A stretch of DNA of 64,000 bases from Jatrophihabitans sp. (GTDB lineage Bacteria > Actinomycetota > Actinomycetes > Mycobacteriales > Jatrophihabitantaceae): assembly GCA_036389035.1 (NCBI GenBank), contig DASVQQ010000033.1, forward strand, positions 60,878 to 124,877. Direction: 5' to 3'. Positions 8,645-17,180 of this stretch are shown here, in pieces. Below the pieces are notes generated by a model. That model saw nothing but the letters and a program-made list of their open reading frames with translations. It was not told the origin of the DNA and ran no database searches. Both the position numbers and the translations under genes were made by a program. Numbering within the stretch: the first letter of the stretch is position 1; every line of letters begins with the position of its first letter.

Positions 8645-10006
8645 CTATTTCATCGAATCGATGATCAGGGCCAGGTCGTTGACGGTGGTCTCGGGGTTGA
8701 CGATGGCGAACCGGGTGCAGGACTGCCCGGCGTGCCGGGTCGGGGTCACGAAGGCGAAGCCGGCCGCCAGCATCCGCGCCGTCCAGAGGTTGTAGTCATC
8801 GGACTGCCAGCCGATCCGCTCGAAGATCAGCACTGACAGGTCCGGCTCCACCAGCAGCCGGACGTGCTCGGCCGCCTCGATCAGCTCCGCCCCGCCCCGG
8901 GCCACCTGCAGCGTCTGCTCGACCGCCTCGGTGTAGGCGGCGGTGCCGTGCACGGCGAGTGAGAACCAGAACGGCAGCCCCCGGGCCCGCCGGGTCAGCT
9001 GGACCGAGAAGTCACTGGGATTCCACTCACCCTCCACCGTGACCGCGTCGAGGTAGCCGGCCTTCTGGGTGTGCGCGGCGCGGGCCAGCACCGGGTCGCG
9101 GTAGACCAGCGCGCAGCAGTCATACGGGGCGAACAGCCACTTGTGCGGATCGACGATGAACGAGTCGGCGTGCTCGATGCCGTCGAACAGCGCGCGAACC
9201 GAGGGCGCGGCCAGCCCGGCGCCGCCGTAGGCGCCGTCGATGTGGAACCACCAGTCCCGTTCCCGGGCCACCTCGGCGATTCCGGCCAGGTCGTCCACCA
9301 CGCCGGAGTTGGTGGTGCCGGCGGTGCCCACGACGGCGAAGATCCCGTCGATCTCGGACTCGGGCAACTCGGCCAGCCGGGCCCGGATGCCGGCCCCGGT
9401 CAGCCGGCCGCGCTCGTCGCCGGGCACCTGCACCACGCCGACGTCCATCACCACCTGCAGCGAGTGCTTGACCGAGGAGTGCGTCTCGTCGGTGACCAGC
9501 ACCGACCAGCGGGCCGGCGGATCGCCCTGGCGCTTGTGCCGGGCGGCCTCGCGGGCCGACACCAGGGCCGACAGGTTGCCGATGGTGCCGCCCTGCACGA
9601 AGACCCCGCCGGCCTCCTCGGGAAAGCCGGCCAGGTCAGCGATCCAGCGCAGCGCCTGGTTCTCCACGTACACCGCGCCGGAGCCCTCCAGCCAGGTGCC
9701 GCCGTAGACGCTGGAGGCGCCGACCAGCATGTCGAAGGCGGCCGAGGCCTTGGTCGGCGCGCCGGGGATGAAGGACAGGTAGCGCGGATGGTCCACCGAC
9801 AGGCAGGCCGGGGCCAGCACGTGCTCCCACAACCGCAGCGCCTCGTCGGCGCCGATGCCGGTCTCGGTGACGGTGACTCCGGCGGCCGCGCTCAGCTGGT
9901 CCGGGGTGAGCGAGCGGTCCAGCGGCGCATGCATCGCCAACCGGTCCAGGCACAGCTCGGCCAGCGACCGGGCCATGGCCGCGCTAACGTCGGTGTAGGT
10001 GTGCAC
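8645..10006 (-). CDS. Group II PLP-dependent amino acid decarboxylase
   Basis: A 453-residue aromatic-L-amino-acid/glutamate-decarboxylase-like enzyme. It shows the FVQGGTIGNLSALVSAR segment, the stacking histidine in DETHSSVKHS, the DGAYGGAGLAAP strand and the Schiff-base lysine in DPHKWLFAPYDCC near residue 290. The substrate (tryptophan, tyrosine, phenylalanine or another amino acid) cannot be read from these motifs. A GTG at 10006 gives the full length; an ATG ten codons later is possible, and neither has a convincing ribosome site. It interrupts the otherwise conserved O-methyltransferase-sigE arrangement, and may form a minus-strand unit with the methyltransferase 60 bases downstream. 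Confidence 0.85.
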   Translation of the reverse strand: MHTYTDVSAAMARSLAELCLDRLAMHAPLDRSLTPDQLSAAAGVTVTETGIGADEALRLWEHVLAPACLSVDHPRYLSFIPGAPTKASAAFDMLVGASSVYGGTWLEGSGAVYVENQALRWIADLAGFPEEAGGVFVQGGTIGNLSALVSAREAARHKRQGDPPARWSVLVTDETHSSVKHSLQVVMDVGVVQVPGDERGRLTGAGIRARLAELPESEIDGIFAVVGTAGTTNSGVVDDLAGIAEVARERDWWFHIDGAYGGAGLAAPSVRALFDGIEHADSFIVDPHKWLFAPYDCCALVYRDPVLARAAHTQKAGYLDAVTVEGEWNPSDFSVQLTRRARGLPFWFSLAVHGTAAYTEAVEQTLQVARGGAELIEAAEHVRLLVEPDLSVLIFERIGWQSDDYNLWTARMLAAGFAFVTPTRHAGQSCTRFAIVNPETTVNDLALIIDSMK

Positions 10007-10079
10007 GGCTGGAGCCTAGACATCGGAGGAGGTGAAAGCTGCTTCGACGCCGGAAACGCCGCGCCGGAACCCCCGCCGG

Positions 10080-10105
10080 GGAACGTGAGCGCTTGGTGAG
10101 ACGTT
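10080..10105 (+). promoter_or_regulatory. ECF-type promoter upstream of sigE
   Basis: GGAAC at 10080-10084 is followed after 17 bases by CGTT at 10102-10105. GGAAC-N15..17-CGTT is the element read by SigE/SigH-type ECF sigma factors in actinobacteria. It lies about 70 bases before the sigE start, which implies autoregulation. Confidence 0.6.
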
Positions 10106-10175
10106 TAACCAATACACAGCCACTGCTGCGAGGCTTATGTGGTCCTGGCCAGAACAGGCGGGGCACCACTGAGAA

Positions 10176-10847
10176 ATGGGTGATCGTTCGATGTCCACGC
10201 TGAACCTCGGTGTGGCTAGCTCGATGGGTGGACAACGGGCGGCCCAGCCGCCGGTGACCGCAGAGTCCTCGCATGCCGCAGAGCCGACCGCCTGGGTCGC
10301 GCCGTCCTGGGATGACATAGTGCGCCAGCACGCCGACCGGGTGTACCGGTTGGCCTACCGGCTCTCGGGCAACCGCTCCGACGCCGAAGACCTGACCCAA
10401 GAGACCTTCGTCCGGGTGTTCCGCTCGCTGGCCGATTACACCCCGGGAACGTTCGAGGGCTGGCTGCACCGGATCACGACCAACCTGTTCCTGGACATGG
10501 TGCGCCGCCGGCAGAAGATCCGGTTCGACGCCCTTGCCGAGGACGCCTCCGAGCGGCTGGCCTCCGACGAGCCGGGACCCGAGCGGGCCTACGAGCAGAA
10601 CAACCTCGACCCCGAGATCCAGCGCGCGCTCGACGCGCTGCCGGCCGACTTCCGGGCCGCCGTGGTGCTCTGTGACCTCGAAGGCCTCACCTACGAAGAG
10701 ATCGCCCTCACCCTCGACATCAAGGTCGGGACGGTCCGCTCCCGCATTCACCGGGGCAGGGTGCTGCTGCGCGAGGCGCTGGCCCATCGCGCGCCCTCCA
10801 GCAGGCCCGATGAGCTGGGCGCCGACCCGGGAGTGGTGATCGCCTAA
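10176..10847 (+). CDS. sigE: ECF RNA polymerase sigma factor SigE
   Basis: A 223-residue sigma factor with region 2 (VYRLAYRLSGNRSDAEDLTQETFVRVF, ending near FLDMVRRRQK) and region 4 (ALPADFRAAVVLCDLEGLTYEEIALTL with VGTVRSRIHRGR). A roughly 45-residue N-terminal extension precedes region 2. The stop at 10845-10847 directly abuts the ATG of a zinc-binding anti-sigma gene, followed by htrA and tatB. This sigE-rseA-htrA-tatB order is that of mycobacterial SigE, which responds to envelope stress. An ECF-type promoter upstream fits autoregulation. Confidence 0.92.
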   Translation: MGDRSMSTLNLGVASSMGGQRAAQPPVTAESSHAAEPTAWVAPSWDDIVRQHADRVYRLAYRLSGNRSDAEDLTQETFVRVFRSLADYTPGTFEGWLHRITTNLFLDMVRRRQKIRFDALAEDASERLASDEPGPERAYEQNNLDPEIQRALDALPADFRAAVVLCDLEGLTYEEIALTLDIKVGTVRSRIHRGRVLLREALAHRAPSSRPDELGADPGVVIA

Positions 10848-11789
10848 ATGACCAGCCCGGTGTTCGGCCTGCCGCACCTGTCCGAGGACGCCGTCGCGGC
10901 TTTCGCCGACGGCGTGCTCTCGGCGGCTGCGGCGAGCCGGGCACGGCGGCACTGCGCGGAGTGCGTCGAGTGCGCGGACGCCGTCCGGGGCCAGCGCGAG
11001 ACGGCGATGATGCTGCGAGCCGCGCAGGCTCCGGCGCTGCCGTCCGGCCTGCTCGACCGGCTGGCCGGTCTGCCGATGTCCACCCCGTTGCCGCCGCCCT
11101 CGCGCGGCGGGCTGCCGACGGTGCTCGGCGCCGACGGCACCGCGATGTTCATCGCGCACGACGCGCACAAGGCCCGCGGCCTGCAGGCCCGGGACTCGCT
11201 GGAGCGTGAGGTGCGGGCCCGCGACGCGCTCGAGCGTGAGGCCCGCGACCCGCGAGCCGGCCAGCCTTCCGCCGGAGAGCAGCCCGAGGCGGCTGCCCCG
11301 CCACCGGCCCGACCGGTGCACCGTCGCGCCGCGCTGCCGGTGACCGTGCTGGCCTCGGCCGCCGCGGTGGTCGCGGCGGGCACCTTCGGCGGGCAGGTCT
11401 CGACGCTGGCCGCCGTCGGCGACCGGCAGGCGCCCGCCGGCGCGGCCAACGTGGTCGGCTCGGTGACCGGGAGCCAGAACGCGGCGCTGCGCTCGTCCAA
11501 CCCGCTCAACCCCGCCGTCCGGCTCGGCGTCAGCCGGCCGTCGGCCGGCCCGGCAAGCACCGACCAGCCGGCCACGCCGGCCCTGCGGGTAGGCCTGCGG
11601 GCGGACTCGGTGACGCTGGCCCCGGTGCCGCGGACCTCCCAGCGCAGTGACCAGGCGGCCAGCGACGCGTCCTGGAGCCGGCTGGTCGGCGCGCAGGCCG
11701 AGGCCGATCGATCCGTGCCGGGCAACGACGCCCGCTCGCCGGCCGGCTTCGAGCCGACGCCGGCCGGCGCGCCCGTGGCCACGCCCTAG
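10848..11789 (+). CDS. rseA: Zinc-binding anti-sigma factor RseA
   Basis: A 313-residue protein with an N-terminal anti-sigma domain carrying H35-x3-C39-x2-C42 (HCAECVEC), the ZAS zinc motif. A charged Glu/Arg-rich repeat (LEREVRARDALEREARD, about 120-140) follows, then a probable single membrane helix (PVTVLASAAAVVAAGTFG, about 165-182) and an Ala/Pro-rich extracytoplasmic tail. Mycobacterial RseA is shorter; the long linker and tail are an elaboration here. The ATG abuts the sigE stop, so the two products are made in stoichiometric coupling. Expected role: sequester SigE at the membrane until envelope or redox stress releases it. Confidence 0.85.
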   Translation: MTSPVFGLPHLSEDAVAAFADGVLSAAAASRARRHCAECVECADAVRGQRETAMMLRAAQAPALPSGLLDRLAGLPMSTPLPPPSRGGLPTVLGADGTAMFIAHDAHKARGLQARDSLEREVRARDALEREARDPRAGQPSAGEQPEAAAPPPARPVHRRAALPVTVLASAAAVVAAGTFGGQVSTLAAVGDRQAPAGAANVVGSVTGSQNAALRSSNPLNPAVRLGVSRPSAGPASTDQPATPALRVGLRADSVTLAPVPRTSQRSDQAASDASWSRLVGAQAEADRSVPGNDARSPAGFEPTPAGAPVATP

Positions 11790-11961
11790 GGTTCATGGAT
11801 CGCGGCCGGCAACCCGAGCTGCCCGAGTGGACTCGGCCGAACCTGGGCGCCGACGCGCCGGGCTTGGTCCGGACCGCGCCGCTCAGGCAGACTCAGACGA
11901 TCGATCCCACTTTCCGGTGCGACCAGGTCACCGGGAGCGGCATCCCACGGACGGAGGGTAT

Positions 11962-13518
11962 GTGAGCGACGACCAGGTCGACTCCTCGCCGTTCGCCCGC
12001 CCCGATGGCGCCGAGGGATCATTCCAGCCACCTCCGCCGGCGCCCGCTGAGCAGGCCGCGTCCAGGCCGCAGGTCTCAGCCGCCGACCGCGAGATCTTCA
12101 GCCCGCCGGCGGGCTCGGACGCGGCGTTCGCGCCGGCGCCGGGGGACCGGATGCCGGCCCGGCACAGCCCGCTGCGGCAGCCGGTGCCGGCCGAGCTCGC
12201 ACAGGTCTACGCGGGCGCGGGCGCCGGGTCGTTCGCGCCCGCGCCGGGGGACCGGCTCAGCCCGTCCCTGCCCGGCCCGGGCTCGCCCTGGTGGAAGCCG
12301 GACGCGGCGACCGACCCGTGGCGCGACCCGCAGTCGCCGTACTGGATCGCCGGACCGCCGGTGTACGCCGAGGACGAGGTCATCGGCATGGCCGAGGCCG
12401 TCGAGGACCAGGACAAGACCGAGCCCGCCCCGGCCCCTTCGGGCAAGCGGGCCAGGTTCGGGCTGTCGGCGCTGGCGATGGTGCTGGTGGCCGGCCTGGT
12501 CGCGGGCCTGCTCGGCGGCGGGGTCGGGTACTGGCTGTCCGAACGGGCCCACGACGTGCTGACCGATCCCAACGTCAAGCTAGCCAAGACCGACACGCCC
12601 GCCAACCGGCCGCCCGGCTCGGTGGCAGACATCGCCAAGCGGGTCAGCCCGGCGGTGGTGTCGGTCGACGTCCGCTCCGCCGACGCGGCCGGGTCCGGCT
12701 CGGGCGTGATCATCGACAAGGGCGGCTACATCCTGACCAACAACCACGTGGTCGCCTTCCCCGGCACACCGACGATCCGGGTGGTGTTCGCCGACCGGTC
12801 CTCGGCCCCGGCCCGAGTGGTGGGAACCGATCCCCGCAATGACCTGGCGGTGCTCAAGGTCACCAAGACCGACCTCACGGTGGCGACCCTGGGCGACTCG
12901 GACAGCCTGGCGGTCGGTGATCCGGTGGTCGCCATCGGAGATCCGCTGGGCCTGCGTGGCACGGTGACCGCCGGAATCGTCTCGGCCCTGAACCGGCCGC
13001 TCCGGCTGCCGGGCGAGAACGGCGAGCCGGACGCGGTGATCGACGCGGTGCAGACCGACGCCTCGATCAACCCGGGCAACTCCGGCGGCGCGCTGGTCGA
13101 CGCCGCCGGGGCGGTGGTGGGCATCAACACCGCGATCGCCTCGGTCAGCCAGTCCAATGGCCAGAGCGGCAATATCGGGGTCGGCTTCGCCATTCCGGTC
13201 AACACCGCCCGCGCCGTCGCCGAGGAGCTGATCCAGACCGGCAAGGTCCGGCACGCCGACCTCGGGGCCAGCAGCCGCAGCGTCACCGACGGCACCCGGG
13301 ACGGCGCCTACCTCGTGCAGATCGTCCCGAACGGCCCGGCTGCCAAGGCCGGGCTGAAGGAGGGTGACGTGGTGACCCTGTTCGAAGACACCCTGATCGA
13401 CTCCGGTGACGCGCTGACGGTCGCGGTCGCCGAGTCGCGGCCGGGTGACACCGTCACGCTGCGCTACGTCCGCGACGGCGTCACCGGGCAGGCCAAGGTC
13501 ACCCTCGGCAGCAGCTGA
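11962..13518 (+). CDS. htrA: Membrane-anchored HtrA-family serine protease with PDZ domain
   Basis: 518 residues from the GTG at 11962, preceded by GGAGGG; the frame is open further upstream but that stretch overlaps rseA and has shadow composition. The order is: a cytoplasmic Pro-rich region (1-160) with a duplicated FAPAPGDR motif (56 and 91), one membrane helix (about 167-192), a trypsin-like protease domain and a PDZ domain (about 425-518). The catalytic triad is complete: His262 (TNNHVV), Asp294 (RNDLAV) and Ser374 (NPGNSGGAL). It degrades or refolds damaged extracytoplasmic proteins. Its place after sigE-rseA fits membership of the SigE envelope-stress regulon. Confidence 0.92.
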   Translation: MSDDQVDSSPFARPDGAEGSFQPPPPAPAEQAASRPQVSAADREIFSPPAGSDAAFAPAPGDRMPARHSPLRQPVPAELAQVYAGAGAGSFAPAPGDRLSPSLPGPGSPWWKPDAATDPWRDPQSPYWIAGPPVYAEDEVIGMAEAVEDQDKTEPAPAPSGKRARFGLSALAMVLVAGLVAGLLGGGVGYWLSERAHDVLTDPNVKLAKTDTPANRPPGSVADIAKRVSPAVVSVDVRSADAAGSGSGVIIDKGGYILTNNHVVAFPGTPTIRVVFADRSSAPARVVGTDPRNDLAVLKVTKTDLTVATLGDSDSLAVGDPVVAIGDPLGLRGTVTAGIVSALNRPLRLPGENGEPDAVIDAVQTDASINPGNSGGALVDAAGAVVGINTAIASVSQSNGQSGNIGVGFAIPVNTARAVAEELIQTGKVRHADLGASSRSVTDGTRDGAYLVQIVPNGPAAKAGLKEGDVVTLFEDTLIDSGDALTVAVAESRPGDTVTLRYVRDGVTGQAKVTLGSS

Positions 13519-13537
13519 GCCCGGCTAGGCTGAGTTT

Positions 13538-13951
13538 GTGTTCAACATCGGCGCGCTCGAGTTCGTGGTGCTCGCGGCTGTCGCGCTGATCGTGTTCGGC
13601 CCCGAACGGTTACCCGAGTTGGCCAGGGACGCCGCCCGGATGTTGCGGACGCTGCGCGATGTCGCCCAGGGCGCGCGGACCCAGCTCAACACCGAACTCG
13701 GGCCGGAATTCGCCGACTTCGACCTGTCGTCGTTGAACCCGCGCACCGCGATCAAGAACGCCCTGCTGGGCGATGAGGACTTCACCTCGCTGAACCCGCG
13801 GGACTCGATCCAGCGCGCGCTGCGCGGCGAGGACGAGCCGGACCGGCTGTCGTCCACGATCGATCTCAGCAAGCCGGCGACGCCGGACCCGCCGGCGGAC
13901 CTGCCGCTGGGCCCGGGGGAGCGGCCCCCGATCGACCCCGACGCCACCTGA
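13538..13951 (+). CDS. tatB: Sec-independent translocase subunit TatB
   Basis: A 137-residue protein with the diagnostic N-terminal membrane helix and hinge (IGALEFVVLAAVALIVFGPE, then RLPELARDAARMLRTLRDVA), followed by an amphipathic helix and an acidic, Pro-rich tail. It forms the TatB part of the twin-arginine receptor with TatC, which is not in this window. The GTG start lies 19 bases after htrA. TatB next to htrA and mrp is the mycobacterial order. The tail has a duplicated segment, SLNPRTAIKNALLGDEDF / SLNPRDSIQRALRGEDE. Confidence 0.9.
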   Translation: MFNIGALEFVVLAAVALIVFGPERLPELARDAARMLRTLRDVAQGARTQLNTELGPEFADFDLSSLNPRTAIKNALLGDEDFTSLNPRDSIQRALRGEDEPDRLSSTIDLSKPATPDPPADLPLGPGERPPIDPDAT

Positions 13952-13987
13952 GCCGAATCCTGGTAGGCCGGGGCGCGGCCTGGCGGA

Positions 13988-15145
13988 TCAGCGAGCGGCG
14001 ACCGACAGCCCGAGCGGGCGGCCCACCAGGCTGCGCTGCCGCCCGGCCAGGGTGTCGGCGATCGCGCCGAACGCCCGGCTGGCGGGCGAGTCCGGCTGCG
14101 AGAGCACGATCGGCGTGCCGTCATCGCCGCCCTCGCGGATGGCCACCTCCATCGGCACCTGGCCCAGCAGGCCGACCTTGGTGCCGGTCGACTCGGTCAG
14201 CGATTCGGCCACCGCCTGGCCGCCGCCGGCGCCGAACAGCTCCATCCGGCTGCCGTCGGGCAGGTCCAGCCAGCTCATGTTCTCCACGACGCCGACGATC
14301 TGCTGGTGGGTCTGCAGGGCGATGGAGCCGGCCCGCTCGGCCACCTCGCGGGCGGCCAGCTGCGGCGTGGTGACCACCAGCAGCTCGGCCGAGGGCACCA
14401 GCTGAGCCAGCGAGATCGCGATGTCACCGGTTCCCGGCGGCAGGTCCATCAGCAGCACGTCCAGCTCGCCCCAGTAGACATCGGCCAGGAACTGCTGCAG
14501 GGCCCGGTGCAGCATCGGCCCGCGCCACACCACCGCGGTGTTGCCGGGGGTGAACATGCCGATCGAGATCACCTTCACCCCGTGCGCCTGCGGCGGCATG
14601 ATCATCTTCTCGACCTGGGTCGGCTTGCCGGTCACGCCCAGCATCCGGGGCACCGAGAAGCCGTAGATGTCGGCGTCCAGCACGCCCACCCGCAGGCCGC
14701 GCTGGGCCAGCGCCACCGCCAGGTTCACCGTCACCGAGCTCTTGCCGACCCCGCCCTTGCCCGAGGCGACCGCGTACACCCTGGTGGGTGAGCCGGGCTG
14801 GGCGAACGGGATCTCGTTCACCGGGTTGTCGCCGCGCAGCTTGGTGCGCAGGTCGGTGCGCTGCGCGTCGTTCATCACGCCCAGCTCCACGGCCACCGAG
14901 GACACCCCGGGCACCGCCGACACCGCGGCGGTCACATCATGGGTGAGCTTCTCGCGCATCGGGCAGCCGGCGACCGTCAGCAGCACCCGGACGCTGGTAG
15001 CGCCGTCCGCGGCGACGCTGACCCGCTCCACCATGCCCAGCTCGGTGATGGGCCGGTGGATCTCGGGGTCCTGCACGCCGGCCAGCGCCGCCGAGATCGC
15101 GGCCTGCAGCGTGCTGGGGTCCCGCTCTACTTCATTAATAGACAC
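13988..15145 (-). CDS. mrp: Mrp/NBP35-family Fe-S cluster carrier ATPase
   Basis: 385 residues from a GTG at 15145 with AGGA eight bases upstream. It has an N-terminal MIP18/DUF59 domain (ALAGVQDPEIHRPITELGM, then VAGCPMREKL) and a C-terminal deviant-Walker P-loop ATPase (AVASGKGGVGKSSVTVNLA near 119, VLDADIYGFSVPRMLG, LLMDLPPGTGD). This family carries [4Fe-4S] clusters to apoproteins. Usually two cysteines near the C-terminal half (CxxC) bind the cluster; I do not see a CxxC there, a point shared by some actinobacterial Mrp proteins. It converges on tatB, as in mycobacteria. Confidence 0.9.
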   Translation of the reverse strand: MSINEVERDPSTLQAAISAALAGVQDPEIHRPITELGMVERVSVAADGATSVRVLLTVAGCPMREKLTHDVTAAVSAVPGVSSVAVELGVMNDAQRTDLRTKLRGDNPVNEIPFAQPGSPTRVYAVASGKGGVGKSSVTVNLAVALAQRGLRVGVLDADIYGFSVPRMLGVTGKPTQVEKMIMPPQAHGVKVISIGMFTPGNTAVVWRGPMLHRALQQFLADVYWGELDVLLMDLPPGTGDIAISLAQLVPSAELLVVTTPQLAAREVAERAGSIALQTHQQIVGVVENMSWLDLPDGSRMELFGAGGGQAVAESLTESTGTKVGLLGQVPMEVAIREGGDDGTPIVLSQPDSPASRAFGAIADTLAGRQRSLVGRPLGLSVAAR

Positions 15146-15183
15146 ACCAAAGATCCTACGGCGGCGCATCCGGCGTCACTACG

Positions 15184-15702
15184 ATGTGGGTGGTGATGCC
15201 CGATTCCGACGATGCCGCCGCGGCTCCGCCAGCCGCTGCGGCCCAGTCGCTGAGCCCAGATGACTGGCGGCTTGCGGTGTGGCGCAGTTTTCTGCGAACC
15301 CACAATCACCTGCTGCGCCAGCTGGAGCATCAACTGCAGGAACACGGCAAGATAGCGATCGCCGGATATGACGTGCTGGTGCAGCTGGCCGAGGCGACTG
15401 ACAACAGGTTGCGGATGTCGGAGCTGGCCGAGGCGGTGCTGCTCTCACGCAGCGGGCTGACCAGGCTGGTCGACCGGCTGCAGAAGGACGGCCTGGTGCT
15501 TCGCCAACCCGACCCCGAGGACGCCCGGGGCATGTTCACGGTGCTGACCGGCAAGGGCCGCGACACCCTGCGCGACGCCTCGAAGGTTCACCTGGCCGGG
15601 GTGTCGGAGCTGGTGTTGGGTCGGCTGTCCGAGCCCGAGCTGCGCCAGCTGGAGGCCCTGATGGTCAAACTCGACCCGGTGCCTGTCAGGAGTGGCCGGT
15701 AG
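15184..15702 (+). CDS. MarR-family transcriptional regulator
   Basis: A 172-residue winged-helix regulator. The HTH is LRMSELAEAVLLSRSGLTRLVDRL, followed by the wing DGLVLRQPDPEDARGMFTVLT (about residues 75-120), and the ends are helical as expected for the dimerisation region. An ATG four codons downstream (15196) would remove MWVV and is an equally good start. It is divergent from mrp, with only 38 bases between the chosen starts. Its ligand is unknown; the next plus-strand gene is an oxidoreductase 109 bases away. Confidence 0.85.
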   Translation: MWVVMPDSDDAAAAPPAAAAQSLSPDDWRLAVWRSFLRTHNHLLRQLEHQLQEHGKIAIAGYDVLVQLAEATDNRLRMSELAEAVLLSRSGLTRLVDRLQKDGLVLRQPDPEDARGMFTVLTGKGRDTLRDASKVHLAGVSELVLGRLSEPELRQLEALMVKLDPVPVRSGR

Positions 15703-15811
15703 TTCGGGGCACCTGCCGCGGTGCGCCGCCATCCTCTGGACCGAGCCCGGGATGTCAGACATAGTGTGCGGACCCGGACATGGGCGAATCAGGCGTTAGG
15801 GGAAGCTGGCC

Positions 15812-16861
15812 GTGGCACATGTATCTGTGGTGGGCGGCGGCATGGCCGGCGCCCTGCTGGCCTGGCGGCTTGCCCAGCAACCTGGCGTCAACCGCGTCTC
15901 GATCGCGCCCGGGCCGGCCGGCGCCCGGGATGCGACCGCGGCCTCCGGCGGCGCCATTCGCGGCTACGAGGCCGATCCGGCCGCCCGGCAGCTGGCCGTC
16001 GACAGCATGATCGAGCTGCTCGGCGATGACCGGCTGCGCGACTGGGCCGGCTACCTCGAGTCGGGTTCGATCTACCGGCCGCTGGAACCGGCCGGTCTCC
16101 AGAGCGCCGCCGCTGAGCTGGACGCCCGGCTGCCCGGATCGGTCGAGCTGCTGTCGGCCGAGCAGCTGGCGGGCCGTGGCTGGCTGATGAGCCCGGACGA
16201 GCTGGCCGGCGACGGCCCGCTCGCGCTGGCGGAGCGGCAGGCGGGCAGCCTGGACCCGGATCGGCTGCGCGGTCGGGTGCTGGCCGATCTGGCCGGCCGC
16301 CGCCAGGTGCGGGTGCTCGACGAGGGGCCGGTCGAGAAGCTGGAGCCGGGCGGCTTCCGGCTGGCCGGCGTCGCGCACAGCTGTGACCTGCTGGTGCTGG
16401 CGGCCGGCGCCTGGACGCCTGCCCTGCTGCGCGCGTCCGGCTGGGACAGCGACGGGCTGAGCACCAAGGCCATCCAGTACACGGTGTTCGGCGTGGACGA
16501 CTGGCAGCCGGGCACCTTCGTCGACGAGGTCAGCGGCCTGTACGGCAAGACGGCCGCGACCGGCATGCTGGTGGGACTGCCCACCCAGGCCTGGAACATC
16601 GACCCGGACGCCCCGCCGCCGAACCCGGAGCTCAGCCAGCAGGTCTTCGAGCTGGCCAGCAGCCGCTTTCCACGGCTCCGCCTGCGGGCCGGCGCCCAGC
16701 CGGTGGTGGCGCCGGACTGCTACAGCGCCGACTCGCTGCTGGCCCTGCGGCCGGTTGCCGGGACCGGTGACCAGGTCTTCACCTTCACCGGCGGATCGGG
16801 CGGCGCGGCCAAGCTCGTGCTCGCCGCCAGCGCGCGAGCTGCCGGCCAGCTCGCAGGCTGA
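15812..16861 (+). CDS. FAD-dependent oxidoreductase, DAO (glycine/D-amino acid oxidase) type
   Basis: A 349-residue flavoprotein with an N-terminal dinucleotide fold (VSVVGGGMAGALLAWRLAQQ), a mid-chain substrate region, and a C-terminal FAD-closing segment (ALRPVAGTGDQVFTFTGGSGGAAKL). The overall plan is that of glycine oxidase, sarcosine oxidase or D-amino acid oxidase relatives that oxidise a secondary or primary amine. The usual C-terminal HGHxxxG is not present; TGGSGGAAK occupies that place. The GTG start reads directly into the nucleotide-binding strand. The substrate is unknown. Confidence 0.75.
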   Translation: MAHVSVVGGGMAGALLAWRLAQQPGVNRVSIAPGPAGARDATAASGGAIRGYEADPAARQLAVDSMIELLGDDRLRDWAGYLESGSIYRPLEPAGLQSAAAELDARLPGSVELLSAEQLAGRGWLMSPDELAGDGPLALAERQAGSLDPDRLRGRVLADLAGRRQVRVLDEGPVEKLEPGGFRLAGVAHSCDLLVLAAGAWTPALLRASGWDSDGLSTKAIQYTVFGVDDWQPGTFVDEVSGLYGKTAATGMLVGLPTQAWNIDPDAPPPNPELSQQVFELASSRFPRLRLRAGAQPVVAPDCYSADSLLALRPVAGTGDQVFTFTGGSGGAAKLVLAASARAAGQLAG

Positions 16862-16871
16862 AACCGGGCGC

Positions 16872-17180
16872 TTACGAGACGCCGGCCAGCCGGAGCGACG
16901 CGGTGGTGGCGGCCGCGGCTAGCACGACCACGAGAAAGGGCAGCCGGCGCAGGGCGAGCAGCCCGCCGACCAGCACGCCGGCCGGCCGGGCCCAGCCGGC
17001 GAAGCCGTGACCGGTGGTCAGGCTCGAGACCGCCACCAGCGCGCAGAGCAGCACGGTCGCAGCGATCGACAGCAGCCACAGCGTCCGCGCCGACAGGGTG
17101 ATCCGGTTGCGCAGCACAGGTCCGGCCAGCCGCAGGCCGTAGGTGCCGCCGGCCAGCACCAGGATCGCCAGCAGGTTCAT
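16872..17180 (-). CDS. azlD: AzlD-family small subunit of branched-chain amino acid exporter
   Basis: A 102-residue very hydrophobic protein with about four membrane helices, typical AzlD length, and a conserved GGTYGLRLAGPVL start. It overlaps the azlC gene by four bases (ATGA) and is downstream of it. The AzlCD pair exports branched-chain amino acids or analogues; the actual substrate here is not shown by the sequence. Confidence 0.85.
   Translation of the reverse strand: MNLLAILVLAGGTYGLRLAGPVLRNRITLSARTLWLLSIAATVLLCALVAVSSLTTGHGFAGWARPAGVLVGGLLALRRLPFLVVVLAAAATTASLRLAGVS

Noticed and set aside
11647..11961. N-terminal extension of HtrA
   Set aside because: Overlaps the coding end of rseA in another frame; Arg/Pro-rich, and the GTG at 11962 has the proper ribosome site.
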